Shown piece by piece: positions 43,917-54,455 of a DNA stretch of 64,000 nt. Numbering within the stretch: position 1 is the stretch's first letter; each line of letters opens with the position of its first letter. Source of the DNA: Bos javanicus. Lineage: Eukaryota; Chordata; Mammalia; Artiodactyla; Bovidae. The DNA lies in NCBI RefSeq assembly GCF_032452875.1, contig NC_083876.1, positions 20,992,001-21,056,000 on the forward strand, written 5' to 3'. The notes under the pieces are model-generated. The model saw only the letters and a program-made list of their open reading frames with translations. It was not told the DNA's origin and did not search any database. A program made the translations under genes and the position numbers.

Positions 43917-44158
43917 TCCAGTACCCTTCCTGGAGAATCCCATGGATGGAAAAGTCTGGTGGGCTGCAGTCCATGGGGTCACTCAGAGTCAGACACGACT
44001 GAGCGACTTCACTTTCACGCACTGGAGAAGGAAATGGCAACCCACTCCAGTGTTCCTGCCTGGAGAATCCCAGGGATGGGGGAGCCTGGTGGGCTGCCGT
44101 CTATGGGGTTGCACAGAGTTGGGCAAGACTGAAGTGACTTAGAAGCAGCAGCAGCAGC
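43896..44158 (+). mobile_element. BOV-A2 dimeric SINE
   Basis: Two Bov-A monomers: the first with CCCATGGATGGAAAAGTC and the second with GGAGAAGGAAATGGCAACCC and CCCAGGGATGGGGGAGCC, joined by a CACTTTCAC linker and ending in a GCA-repeat tail. Confidence 0.95.
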
Positions 44159-44469
44159 TGTGGCTCAAGTGGTCCATCATTATCCCCAGGTTCTATACCA
44201 CTTCTCTCTACATTTTGTGCTTCATAAATTATTCAGTATTAATATTTACTTGTTCATATAAATATGTTCTGTTTCTGTTGTAAGTGTATATTTCAATCAG
44301 TAATGTCTTTTCTTCACAGCCCCTAGCTGATGACTATGAACAGGCTCAGTGAGAAATATATTTCTAGTTCAAGTATGTAAAGAGAGGAGAGAGGACAGAG
44401 TGGGTCACTCTGGGGCCCTCTGTGGATCCTGCTCTAACTTAGACTAGAATTACAGATATATACAATAGT

Positions 44470-44748
44470 CTTCGGAGAAGGCAATGGCACCCCACTCCAG
44501 TACTCTTGCCTGGAAAATCCCATGGACAGAGGAGCCTGGTAGGCTGCAGTCCATGGGGTCGCTAGGAGTTGGACACGACTGAGCGACTTCACTTTCACTT
44601 TTCAGTTTCATGCATTGGAGAAGGAAATGGCAACCCACTCCAGTGTTCTTGCCTGGACAATCCCAGGGACGGGGGAGCCTGGTGGGCTGCCGTCTATGGG
44701 GTCGCACAGAGTCGGACACGACTGAAGTGACTTAGCAGCAGCAGCAGC
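44470..44748 (+). mobile_element. BOV-A2 dimeric SINE with 8-bp TSD
   Basis: Complete dimer from GGAGAAGGCAATGGCACCCC to an AGCAGC tail. ACAATAGT at 44462-44469 and 44749-44756 is a perfect target duplication. Confidence 0.96.
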
Positions 44749-44756
44749 ACAATAGT

Positions 44757-45789
44757 TTTATAGAAAAAGAGCTGTATTGAAAAGCTGAACATGCATTTGT
44801 TGAGTTTACCTTCTGGGCATGCTTCTGATGATGACTTTTCTGTTTCTTGTCATGACAAGGCACAATATAAATATCATCAAAAACATGACATCATAGTTTT
44901 ATGTGGACAGACATAAAGAATAACTGCATTTACAAAACAGGAGAAATAAATCTGACACCAAAGAATAACATTTTATGGTGAACAGTTTCTGCACTTATTG
45001 GATGAAGCTTCCTAAAAGTTTGAAAATTTTTCAACAAAAATAATTTTTTGGTCATGGTTAAATATATAACAATCTGACTAAAAGAGAAACACACCCAAAG
45101 TTCTTTTGTATAAAGTTTAATTCTTCCTAATAATTTATAAATTATATCTTTTGAATTTGCTAGAATTCTGTTTAGTTGTCACATTTATATAATAAATTTT
45201 CTAAAAGTGAAAGATATATTTTAAAAGTCTCACCGAAAAATCCCTAAGAAAGAAGATACAAAACCCTTCAGTATCTTGCATTATAATTTCCTTTTTTTAT
45301 AATTAATTACAAAGTATACATTTTGTAACATTTTGTAACTAGGACTCATTTTTCAAATGAATGAGGCCAATGGATACAACCATAAAATGTATTTATTTTA
45401 CTTGAATTTAATATATTTGTTATATTTATTTATTTTAATCTTTTATCTTAATGCCAGGATAAAAGCTATCAATAGCAGGCAAATACTTGAGAGAATTATA
45501 CTTCTGAAAGAAAAGAACTGTACTGGGTGAATTCACATTTGGAAAAATTTTCTCCTGTGGAGAGCCCACTGCCCATGTAGTGTAATTTGGCTAACCCAGA
45601 AAGAGAGCCATGCTTGGCTGGCTCAAGCTGTCCGAGAATGGATTTTAGAGCTTCCAGTAAAAACCAGAAATAGAGGTAGAATATTCAAAATAGGAAAGAG
45701 CCACAGAAGAGAAGACTTTGACATCTGCATCTTAACTTCCACGAAAGCCTTGGCTGAACTGTGTGTTTGTGGGGATAAAGGGAACTTCA
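44757..45789. other. Unique AT-rich DNA, nothing recognised
   Basis: No recognised repeat or exon. Confidence 0.5.
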
Positions 45790-45945
45790 GGGAACCCAGT
45801 AAAAAGCAATATTCTGTAATAACCAAAATGGAAAATAATTTGAAAAATAATAGATACATGTATAACAAAATCACTTTGCTATACAGCTGAAACTAACACA
45901 TTATTGATCAACTATACTCCAAAATAAAATAAAAATTTTAAAGAA
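45790..45945 (+). mobile_element. L1 LINE 3' end
   Basis: AATGGAAAATAATTTGAAAA, CTTTGCTATACAGCTGAAAC and ATCAACTATACTCCAAAATA followed by an A-rich tail are the L1 3' UTR end. Confidence 0.85.
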
Positions 45946-46289
45946 AGGCTGAAAAGGTATATTAAAGACTGGAGTATGAGGTTGAGCCCTGCATTGTTAG
46001 AGGACCTTGATAAATAACTGTGACTTTATATTTAGGTCCCATAATGATTACACTGTTAGAATAAAACATGTCAGAATTAAGGGAGTCATCTGAAAACTAA
46101 GAAAAAAACAAAAGATCTATCCTCCATGAGTTCAAGGTAATCTTTTTACTAGAAAAAAAATCAACACTCTTTATAAGATGATAATAAAATACAAATTCTG
46201 TAAAATTAATCATTCAGTTTAACAACTGTACAAAAATAATTTGATGATTATAAAGAAGGAAAGTATAAATTTACGAGTATCAAGATATT
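45946..46289. other. Unique DNA, nothing recognised
   Basis: AT-rich with no recognised repeat. Confidence 0.5.
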
Positions 46290-46372
46290 CAAAGAAGATA
46301 TGTAGATGGCCAATAGGCACATAAAAAGATTAGCTCAGCATTGCTAATCATCAGGGAAATGCAAATCAGAGG
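46290..46372 (+). mobile_element. L1 LINE ORF2 fragment
   Basis: GTAGATGGCCAATAGGCACAT and TAATCATCAGGGAAATGCAAATC are the L1 ORF2 3' region, cut after about 80 bases. Confidence 0.75.
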
Positions 46373-46640
46373 GCTTTTATGCTGGTGGCTGCACTGTTAA
46401 AAGTCACTCCTGAGAACTGACAGGACTCTGGGGATTGGTCACATACTTTGCTGGAATATACAATATTAAGGTATCTCCCTTCTCCCACATGAAATCTTCA
46501 GTAAATTGTACAGTTTGGAATTGATAGTACAAGACTAGATTCTTAGAGCAACTTGAAAGGTGCTGACTTCTGATGCAGGTGGCTTTAGCATCAACACAGA
46601 AATAGCATACACAGATGCAACAGTTGTCGCTGCATTATAG

Positions 46641-46642
<2 letters not shown>

Positions 46643-46678
<36 letters not shown>
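46643..46678. repeat. (TA)n microsatellite
   Basis: An uninterrupted TA run of about 18 units. The 270 bases before it hold nothing recognised. Confidence 0.95.
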
Positions 46679-46680
<2 letters not shown>

Positions 46681-46730
46681 CATATATCAGATTATTGCAT
46701 ATATGGGTCCCAGAAGGAGAAGCTTGAGGC

Positions 46731-46892
46731 TCAGACGGTAAATAGTCCGCCTGCAATGCAGAAGATCTGGGTTTGATCCCTGGGTTGGGAAGATCCCCTG
46801 GAGAAGGGAATGGCTACCCATCGCAGTATTCTTGCCTGGAGAATCCCCATGGGCAGAGGTGCCTGGTGGGTTACATGAGCAACTAAACATAC
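46731..46892 (+). mobile_element. Bov-tA SINE, partial
   Basis: GGCTCAGACGGTAAATAGTCC, GGTTTGATCCCTGGGTTGGG, body, then a shortened tail: the CATGGGGTC...GACACGAC part is missing between GGTGGGTTACATG and AGCAACTAAAC. Confidence 0.92.
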
Positions 46893-46904
46893 ACAGCACA
46901 GAAG

Positions 46905-47222
46905 GAGAAGAGAGAGAAAGGACCCAAGAAAATATTTGAATAGATAATAGCTGAAAACTGCCTTCACATGGAAAAGGAGATAGTCAAACCAGTTTAGGAA
47001 GTGTAGAGAATCCCAGGCAGGGTAAACACAAGGAGGAATACACAGTAATAGCTGCCCCGAGACACAGAAACATAGCACTGAGACACACAGAAATCAAACC
47101 GACAAAAATTAGAGGCAGAGATAAAATATTCAAAGCAACTAGGGAAAAACAACAAATAACATAGAAGGAAACTCCCATAAGGTTATCAGTTGATTACTCA
47201 ACAAAAATTCTACCAGCCAGAA
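46905..47222 (+). mobile_element. Old L1 LINE, ORF1 3' region (host of young L1)
   Basis: GGGAAAAACAACAAATAACA, AACTCCCATAAGGTTATCAG and ATTCTACCAGCCAGAAGGG match the L1 ORF1 3' region. Interrupted at 47223-47243 by the young L1 and resumes at 48215. Confidence 0.8.
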
Positions 47223-47243
47223 GGGAATGGCACAATATATTTA

Positions 47244-48122
47244 TTTATTATTCTTTTTTATTGTTGTTGTTTATTTTTTTCCTTTTTTAAATGTATTTAT
47301 TTTAATTGGAGGCTAATTACTTTACAATATTATATTGGTTTTGCCATACATCAACATGAATCCGCCACGGGTGTACACGTGCTCCCCATCCTGAACGCCC
47401 CTCCCACCTCCCTCCCCATACCATCCCTCTGGGTCATCCCAGTGCACCAACCCCAAGCATCCTGTAACCTGCATTTAATCTGGACTGGCAATTCATTTCT
47501 TATATGATATTATACCTGTTTCAATGCCATTCTCCCAAATCAACCCCGCCTCTCCCTCTCCCACATAGTCCAAAAGACTGTTCTATACATCTGTGTCTCT
47601 TTTGCTGTCTCGCGTACAGGGTTATCATTACCATCTTTCTAAATTCCATATATATGCGTTAGTATACTGTATTGGTGTTTTTCTTTCTGGCTTACTTCAC
47701 TCTGTATAATAGGCTCCAGTTTCATCCACCTCATTAGAATTGATTCAAATGTATTCTTTTTAATGGCTGAGTAATACTCCATTGTGTATATGTACCACAG
47801 CTTGCTTATCCATTCATCTGCTGATGGACATCTAGGTTGCTTCCATGTCCTGGCTATTATAAACAGTGCTGCGATGAACATTCGGGTACATGTGTCTCTT
47901 TCAATTCTGGTTTCCTCGGTGTGTATGCCCAGCAGTGGGATTGCTGGGTCATAAGGCAGTTCTATTTCCAGTTTTTTAAGGAATCTCCACACTGTTCTCC
48001 ATAGTGGCTGTACTAGTTTGCATTCCCAACAGTGTAAGAGGGTTCCCTTTTCCCCACAGCCTATCCAGCATTTATTGCTTGTAGACTTTTGGATCACAGC
48101 CATTCTGACTGGTGTGAAATGG
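47244..48122 (-). mobile_element. Young L1 (L1-BT type), sense 3' part
   Basis: Minus-strand L1 with a T-rich 5' side (its A-rich tail, 47244-47290), a 3' UTR (GCTAATTACTTTACAATATT, AACATGAATCCGCCACGGG), and ORF2 C-terminus up to the CATTTCACACCAG region (GGTGTGAAATGG). Target duplications at 47223-47243 and 48194-48214 are identical over 21 bases. It is the youngest-looking LINE here. Confidence 0.93.
47639..48103 (-). pseudogene. L1 ORF2 C-terminal fragment
   Basis: A 154-residue frame: the cysteine motif C-x4-C-x7-H-C-x2-C (CWIGCGEKGTLLHCWEC), WRFLKKLEIELPYDPAIPLLG, TCTRMFIAALFIIARTWKQP and IYTMEYYSAIKK, ending at the normal ORF2 stop. The frame is intact over this length. The catalytic domains are missing because the insertion is 5'-truncated. 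Confidence 0.9.
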
Positions 48123-48193
48123 ACATTTCTCCAAAGAAGACATACAGATGGCTAACAAACACATGAAAAGATGCTCAACATCACTCATTATCA
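48123..48193 (+). mobile_element. Young L1, inverted 5' piece
   Basis: Sense-reversed L1 (CATTTCTCCAAAGAAGACAT to CATCACTCATTATCAG) sits between the main minus-strand part and the right target duplication. In the family it lies just upstream of the main part; about 30 bases are missing between them. This is the pattern of 5' inversion by twin priming. Confidence 0.9.
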
Positions 48194-48214
48194 GGGAATG
48201 GCACAATATATTTA

Positions 48215-48460
48215 AAGTGATGGAAGAAACAACAATCAAGAATCCTCTATCCAGCAAGACTCTTGTTCAGATTTGACTGAGAAATCAAAAGCTTTAAAGA
48301 CAAGCAAAAGGCAGGAAACACAAGAGAAGGAAAAGACTTAGAAAAAACAAACTCAAAACACTAAAGAAAATAGTAATAGAATTATACAATTACCTTGAAT
48401 GTAAATGGATTAAATGCACCATCCAAAAGACATAAACCGACTGGCTGGATGAAACATGTG
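48215..48460 (+). mobile_element. Old L1 LINE, inter-ORF region (continuation)
   Basis: AAGTGATGGAAGAAAC, AATCCTCTATCCAGCAAGAC, GACTGAGAAATCAAAAGC and AATGTAAATGGATTAAATGC continue the L1 interrupted at 47223, running towards the ORF2 start. Confidence 0.8.
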
Positions 48461-48639
48461 AATATGTGTGCTTCCACTTACCACATCACTCTACTTAACC
48501 TCCCAAACTGTATGTAACTATTTTATATTAGGTTAATCATGTTGCCATTATGACTTGCAACTGTAATTGTCTTTTATTTTTTTATCTGGCTATTGTTTAT
48601 AAAAACTGATAAACATCTTTTACCATTGTGATTATGTAA

Positions 48640-49042
48640 CTATTTTTTAATATAAATTTATTTATTTTAACTGGAGGCTAATTACTTTACAATATTGTAT
48701 TGGTTTTGCCATACATCAACATGAATCAGCCACGGGTGTACACGTGCTCCCCATCCTGAACCCCACTTCCACCTCCCTCCTCCCCGTACCATCCCTCTGG
48801 GTCATCCCAGTGCACCAGCCCCAAGCATCCAGTATCATGCATCGAACCTGGACTGGTGATTCATTTCATATATGATGTTATACATGTTTCAATGCCATTC
48901 TCCCAAATCATCCCACCCTCTCCCTCTCCCACAGAGTCCAAAAGACTGTTCTATACATCTGTGTCTCTTTTGCTGTCTCGCATACAGGGTTATCATTACC
49001 ATCTTTCTAAATTCCATATATATGCGTTAGTATACTGTATTC
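48640..49042 (-). mobile_element. Second L1-BT type 3' end
   Basis: Repeats the 3' UTR of the neighbouring young L1 (GCTAATTACTTTACAATATT, CGGGTGTACACGTGCTCCCC, CCCTCTGGGTCATCCCAGTG). Truncated after GTTAGTATACTGTATT. Same orientation as the copy 1.35 kb to the left. Confidence 0.92.
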
Positions 49043-49109
49043 ATTGAGTCATGATTGGTGAACAGAAAATAGAAATCTCTATGACTAAAGTTGCAGTTTA
49101 ATAGAAAAC

Positions 49110-49255
49110 ATTTAATAATTTTTAAAATCCAGATGCACATTAGAATTACCTTGGAGTTTTTTAAAAAATACAAATGCCTAGGAATTGTTTTTTTCTCCAA
49201 AACTCCAGATGTGATTCTAATAAGCAGCCATGTTTAAAAACAACTGGACTATACG
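49110..49255 (+). mobile_element. MER5-like hAT DNA transposon fossil
   Basis: AGATGCACATTAGAATTACC, an AAATACAAATGCCTAGG segment, then CCAGATGTGATTCTAATAAG and AAACAACTGGAC match the MER5 group with an internal gap. Confidence 0.7.
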
Positions 49256-49739
49256 ATGATCTTTTACTTTTATCTAGTTTGTTTCACTTATTCTATTTTG
49301 TAGTCAATGCTCCCATTTCATTTAATTCATCTTTTCCAATTTCTCCATTTTTTTCTGTTGCTCTGATTTCAAAAAACTTTTATGCTATTGTTCATTATTT
49401 GTTTTCATGTCTTATTCAAGATTCCATATTGTATAATGTTGCATTGCACAGCTTCAGCTGCAGGCAACAAATTTTGATATGTTCTCTTTTCATTTTTATT
49501 CTGTTACAAATATTCTCTATTTTTCCTTGTTATGGCTTCTTAGATACAGCCATCATCTAGAAGTGGATATTTAGTTTCCAGAAACACAAGGTTTGCAAAG
49601 TATCTCCAAAATTAATTTCTCATTTTGATATTAATTTCTCATGTAAATGCTTTCTTCTCTGCAATCACCCTCTGTGTTTTTTCAGTCTTTTAACTTTATT
49701 GAGGCTTTCAATGGCTAAGTCAAAGATGTCTTTTGGTAA
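49256..49739. other. T-rich DNA, possibly L1
   Basis: Pyrimidine-rich sequence beside an L1 segment; a 128-codon plus-strand frame (49174-49560) is hydrophobic by composition and not a recognised protein. Confidence 0.4.
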
Positions 49740-50115
49740 ATGTCACATTGCACTTGAAAATATCTGGGTTACCTTCAAATATCTTTTGATATTGATTTCT
49801 AAAATAATTTCACAGTGATAAGAGAACAGACTCTATGATTTCAATATATTTAGACCATGAAATTTTTGCACCTTGTTTTATGTTCCTGAATATGCTGCAG
49901 TGTCTCCTGGTTTAAAGTCTACAGGAACTTGAATAGAATTTATATCCTGCTCTTGTGTGAAATTGTATAAATCTTAATTATGTTGAATTGGTTCATAGTG
50001 CCTTTCAGGTCTACTAACATCTTTCTACTTTTCTGTCTATTAATTCTACTAATTTTTGAGAGTTTGTTATTGAAACTCCAACTAAAAATCTTAATTTATC
50101 TACTTAGAAAGATAG
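49740..50115 (-). mobile_element. Old L1 LINE segment
   Basis: AGACTCTATGATTTCAATAT, GTGTGAAATTGTATAAAT and GAGAGTTTGTTATTGAAACTCC follow the order of an old L1 3' region in reverse orientation. Diverged. Confidence 0.55.
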
Positions 50116-50239
50116 TTGCAATTTACAGGGAAACTATATGCAACCTTGTTCTGTATTTTCTAAGTCTCTTGTAAATGTGTTATCATGATTTTATAATTTA
50201 AAAAATGTAATAAGAAAGAAAAAATGAAAAAATTATGAA

Positions 50240-50364
50240 TACTAAAAAATATCCTCTATGTCTTTCCATATTGTTGCAAAGTGCAACACTTCATCCTTTT
50301 TTTTTTTTTCACTTCATCCTTTTTATGACTAAGTAGTACTCCATCAAGTGTGTGTATGTGTGTG

Positions 50365-50400
<36 letters not shown>

Positions 50401-50907
50401 ATACATGTGTACATATATATATATAACATCTTCTTAAGCCAATTGTCTATTGAAGGACATTTGGGTTGTTTCCATGCCTTGGCTATTGTAAGCAATGCTA
50501 CTATGGTATTGGGGTACATGCATCTTTTGGAATTAAAGTTTTTGTTTTTTTCTGGATATATACTCTAGATTCCTGGATTATATGGTAGCTTCATTTTTAA
50601 TTTTTTAAGGAATACCCATACTGCTTTCCATAGAGGCTGCACCAATTTGCATTCGCACCAGCAGTGCAGGAGGGTTTCCTTTTCTCCATACCCTCTGTAG
50701 CATTCATCATTTGTAGTCTTTTTGACTATAGCCATTCTGACTGGATGAAGTTATACCTCACTGTCATCGCATTTCTCTAATAATTAGCAATGCTAAGCAT
50801 CTTTTCATATGCCTGTGGTCAGTTATGTGTCTTTTTTGGAAAAATATCTGTTTAGTTCTGCTCAGTTTGTTTGTGTTGTTTGGATTTTTGGTATTGAGTT
50901 GTATGAA
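50240..50907 (-). mobile_element. L1 LINE 3' region, part 1
   Basis: Reverse L1 ORF2/3' region: TATTGAAGGACATTTGGGTTG, CCATAGAGGCTGCACCAATTTG and GCATCTTTTCATATGCCTG. A TG/TA microsatellite (about 50343-50425) interrupts it. It continues after the SINE at 51129. Confidence 0.88.
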
Positions 50908-51128
50908 AGTGTGAAAAGTGTTAGTCGCTCAGTCATAGCCAACTCTTTGTGATCCCATGGACTCTAGCCCACCAAGTTCCTCTGTCCATGGAATTCTCCA
51001 GGCAAGAATACTGGAGTGGATTGCCATTTCCTTCTCCATGGGATCTTCTCAACCCAGGGATCAAACCCAGGTCTCCTGCATTGCAGGCAGAGACACTTAA
51101 CCATTTGAACCACCAGATAATCCCTGGT
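50908..51128 (-). mobile_element. Bov-tA SINE with TSD in L1
   Basis: Full reverse copy from GTTAGTCGCTCAGTCATAGCC to CACCAGATAATCCCTGGT. GAGTTGTATGAA (50896-50907) and GAGCTATATGAA (51129-51140) form a 12-bp duplication with two mismatches, made of L1 sequence. Confidence 0.94.
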
Positions 51129-51415
51129 GAGCTATATGAACTGCTTGTGTATTTTGGATAATATACCTTGTTGATTGCATGTTTGAAAATATTTTCTCCC
51201 ATTTTGTAGTTGTTTCTTCATTTTGTTGATGGTTTCCTATGCTGCACAAAACTTAGTTTAAGTTTTATTAGATCCCACTTGTTTATTTTTGCTTTTATTT
51301 CTTTTGCCTTGGGAGACTGATCTATAAAATATTGCTATGATTTATGTCACAGAATGTTCTGTGTTCTCTTCTAGGAGTTTTATGGCATCATGTCTTGTAT
51401 TTAGGTATCTAAAGT
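51129..51415 (-). mobile_element. L1 LINE 3' region, part 2
   Basis: Continues the L1 after the SINE: CTTGTGTATTTTGGATAATA, GCATGTTTGAAAATATTTTC and TTTTGCCTTGGGAGACTGA. Confidence 0.85.
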
Positions 51416-52574
51416 ATTCTGGTATTGAGATTTATCCTGAGCAAAAATTGAAATATAAAGGAAAAGTTCACAGAACAGCTACTTCTGATATAAAATATTC
51501 TGTAATTTAAGTCAGTTGGCTTTTGTGGTTTCCCAGAATAATATTTTCTCCATGCACACCAAAAAGAGACATTTACAGTAATATTTCCAGATTTCATTTT
51601 TCATTTTCAAATCTGGTTCTTGTGAAGTACTTGTATCTTAATTTCCTATGATGTTTTTCTTGACACTTGAACATGAATGTATTTTAGACTTATTTTATTT
51701 TTTGGAACATGAACTCAACTTTGGGGATAAATTAAACACATATATGATTTGGGCACACATATATGATAAATTTTTATCATACTTAAGTGGTTTTTTTTTT
51801 CTGCATACCCTCTAGAATATTACAGTCCTAGGTGAATTCATTAAACGGCTTTGCAGTATACTTGTGATTTATGAATATTTTCTTTAAATTTTTTACTTAA
51901 TAAGTAAGCATAGATTTCTAATAGTAAACTAACCTTGAGTTCTAGAATGAACTTTATTTAAAATAGTATTTCACAATAGTGCTAGTTGGCAGTATTTTAT
52001 ATTGAAAACTGCCTATTTTTCACAATAGGTTTGCTTTGTAGTTTTAAATTTTGTACATTTCCAAGATACAGTTTTGATATTAAAATTACACTGACTTCAT
52101 AAAGTAAGTGCATAATGTATAAAGCAGTACAGGTGAGTTTAATCTGTAGACACAATGTTTGATGCATCATAACAATGAATTTGTGACTCTGCAAATATTG
52201 ACCCAATATTTTACTACATTTTAGAATATGTATGCTCTTGAGGGATGTGGTGTGTGTGTGTGTGTGTGTCTCAAGCATCTTGCTCTGTGAGCTTTCTATC
52301 ACTTGTCCTCTGTGACAGTTTGCCTCATTATATAGAGAAATGTCTGTTTTGGTTTTTTTTTCTTTCTAAAACACAGCTGTCGGCCACCTACTTGCATAGG
52401 AAACTTGGCATATCCTTCTGGGCAAAAATAAGTCAGTACACAAAGTTTTCTGTCAAAAAATGTTAATTTTGCTTGTTTTGCATCTGATGTCTTAAGCCCA
52501 TGGATCTCTTTTCAGTTGGCAAAATAATGTAACTTCCAGATTGAAACCGAGCTCCTGATAATGTAACAGACAAC
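51416..52574. other. Unique DNA with a GT10 run
   Basis: No gene recognised. A GT dinucleotide run of 10 units lies at 52250-52269. Confidence 0.5.
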
Positions 52575-52670
52575 ATTCAATGCCAGACTGGCTGGGTAGA
52601 GTTCAGACATCACCACCTATTTGCCATGTGTCTTTGAGAGAGTCCTAAAGAGAATGGGACTTGATTTTAA
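52575..52670 (+). mobile_element. MIR SINE fragment
   Basis: AGACTGGCTGGGTAGAGTTC, CACCTATTTGCCATGTGTC and GAGAGAGTCCTAAAG match the MIR 5' and core region. Confidence 0.65.
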
Positions 52671-53215
52671 CATTTAAGAGAACAGTAAAATAGTGAAAAT
52701 CTCTCACTTTATGTTTTAGGTTTCACAAGCCAGGAACATATCTATTTTATAACATATTTATGTCTTTAGAACAAAAAAGATAATAAATTTTGTCCAAAAA
52801 CTAATGCTTCTCTCTGTTTTCTAAGCTCTAAGCCTGTTGGAGTTATTTCTTCAAGTTTTTAAAAAGTTACATTTTGGATTTTAATAGAAGGTAATCAGAA
52901 AAAAATTGATATAACTGCTCAGGAATTTATTGATTCAAAAATCACATATTTAGAGCCTATATATCAGGTTTTAATTTATGCCCTCACAACACTGAAAACA
53001 TTTTATTTAATAACCATTTCAAAATGAGCCATATAATGCATTACTCCTATATTCAGTAAGATAAATAAATACCTCTCCAGATAAAGAGCAAAGTTAATTG
53101 AATTCCACTTTTACTTTACTTCTAAAAAATTTGGAACCAGATCAGTACTTATGAGAATTAACCATTCAAGTTACAAAGTGACTTAACTTTATTTCTAATA
53201 ATCAATCTTACTTTG
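52671..53215. other. Unique DNA, nothing recognised
   Basis: No recognised repeat; a TATATATTTTTTTGGGGGG low-complexity stretch follows at 53219-53245. Confidence 0.5.
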
Positions 53216-53261
53216 ATTATATATATATTTTTTTGGGGGGGGGGATTAGTAAATTTTTTTC

Positions 53262-53363
53262 TTTTTTTTTTATTTTTTAACTTTAAAATATTGTATTGGT
53301 TTTGCCATATATCAAAATGAATCCGCCACAGGTATACACATGTTCCCCATCCTGAACCCTCAC
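53262..53363 (-). mobile_element. L1-BT type 3' stub
   Basis: T-rich tail then ATTGTATTGGTTTTGCCATA, AATGAATCCGCCACAGG and CCCCATCCTGAACCC: only the last 100 bases of the L1 3' UTR. Confidence 0.85.
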
Positions 53364-53589
53364 CTTATTTTTTAAATTTTATGTCCTATTACTACTGTTA
53401 TAGTATGAAGGATATTATTAAAATAAAACAATAACGAAATTCATCTAAAATGTATAGTATCAAAATGAACATACAAAAATGACATTATACAACTGATAAA
53501 ATCATGGATAGATATTCAATGTCTTCCTTGTTCCTTAACTATATAGTTAGCATTTTTAAAGTAAAGTTATTTTATAATTTTGTCAACAG

Positions 53590-53936
53590 TAGAGTATATA
53601 TGCCCACCCCAATGTTCATTGGAGCACTATTTACAATAAACAAGACATGGAAGCAACTTAAATATCCATTGACAGAGGAATGGTTAAAGAAGATGTGGTA
53701 CATATATATATATATAATGGAATATTAGTCATTAAAAAGAATGAAATAGTGTTATTTGCAGCGATATGGATGGACCTAGAGATTGTCATACTGAGTGAAG
53801 TCAGTCAGACATAGAAAGAGAAATATCATGTGGTATCACTTATATGCAGAATCTTAAATGATACAATGAACTTAATTTTCAAAACAGAAATCCCACTCGC
53901 AGACTTAGAGAACAAGCTTCTGGTACTGAGAGAGTC
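53590..53936 (+). mobile_element. L1 LINE 3' region, 5' of LTR
   Basis: Plus-strand L1: GTTCATTGGAGCACTATTTAC, CATGGAAGCAACTTAAATATCC, TGGACCTAGAGATTGTCATAC and TATGCAGAATCTTAAATGATAC. It stops at CTTCTGGTAC, where the LTR starts, and continues at 54456. Confidence 0.88.
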
Positions 53937-54063
53937 AGTTCCTAGGCAGGTTGATAGGGAGTCTAAGGGTCCCCAAGGAGAGAGGGGTCTGGAATTCTCA
54001 AGGAGGAAGAAAGGACAAACTTTTTTTCTTTCTCCACATTCCTTAGGATTATATACCAATAAT

Positions 54064-54217
54064 GTATCCTGCCTAAGGACAGTCTTTGGATTCAACCTTG
54101 TTATCTTAAAATGTTAATTATGGGAGTAGACCTGGTCTTTACAAGGGTGTATCTTGCCTGAGGACAGTGTTATCTTAAACTGTAAATTATGGGAGTAGGT
54201 CTGATGAGGTCTTTACA
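54064..54217 (+). repeat. U3 tandem repeat in LTR
   Basis: GTATCCTGCCTAAGGACAGT (54064) recurs as GTATCTTGCCTGAGGACAGT (54149), and the following TTATGGGAGTAG and GGTCTTTACAA segments also repeat. Repeats in U3 often hold enhancer sites; that role is inferred here. Confidence 0.8.
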
Positions 54218-54238
54218 ATCTCCAGATATTCTTTGGAT

Positions 54239-54245
54239 TATATAA
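54239..54245 (+). promoter_or_regulatory. LTR TATA box
   Basis: TATATAA within the solo LTR, about 90 bases before AATAAA. Confidence 0.65.
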
Positions 54246-54332
54246 CTTCATTGTTAACACTAGCAAGTGGGTACTCTTTCTGCCCCCTTCTGATGCCTGT
54301 GTCAGAAGCTTTCTCTATCTCTTTTATACTTT

Positions 54333-54338
54333 AATAAA
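54333..54338 (+). terminator. LTR polyadenylation signal
   Basis: AATAAA in the solo LTR, followed by TTTATTACAC and the GC-richer U5. Confidence 0.75.
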
Positions 54339-54455
54339 ACTTTATTACACAAAAGCTCTGAGCGATCAAGCCTCGTCTCTGGCCCCGGATTGAATTCTTC
54401 TCCTCCGGGGGCCAAGAATCCCGGTGTATTTGCGTGATTCAACAACAACCTTTCA

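Larger units (their letters stand above)
53937..54455 (+). mobile_element. Solo LTR, endogenous retrovirus, 519 bp
   Basis: Starts TGAGAGAG and ends CCTTTCA, flanked by GTAC on both sides (53933-53936 and 54456-54459). The L1 reads through when the LTR and one GTAC are removed, so the ends are exact. A TATATAA box (54239-54245) and AATAAA (54333-54338) mark U3-R-U5. U3 holds an 85-bp tandem partial duplication (about 54064-54217). No viral genes remain. The 4-bp duplication suggests class I; the subfamily is unidentified. Confidence 0.9.

Noticed and set aside
48640..49042. Target duplication for the second L1-BT 3' end
   Set aside because: CATTGTGATTATG upstream and CATTGAGTCATG downstream share only a few bases in order.
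49174..49560. 128-residue hydrophobic frame as a membrane protein
   Set aside because: The hydrophobicity follows from a T-rich strand beside old L1; no start context or conserved motif.
13092..54455. The two LTRs as the two ends of one provirus
   Set aside because: They lie 40 kb apart, differ in sequence and length, and each has its own distinct 4-bp duplication.
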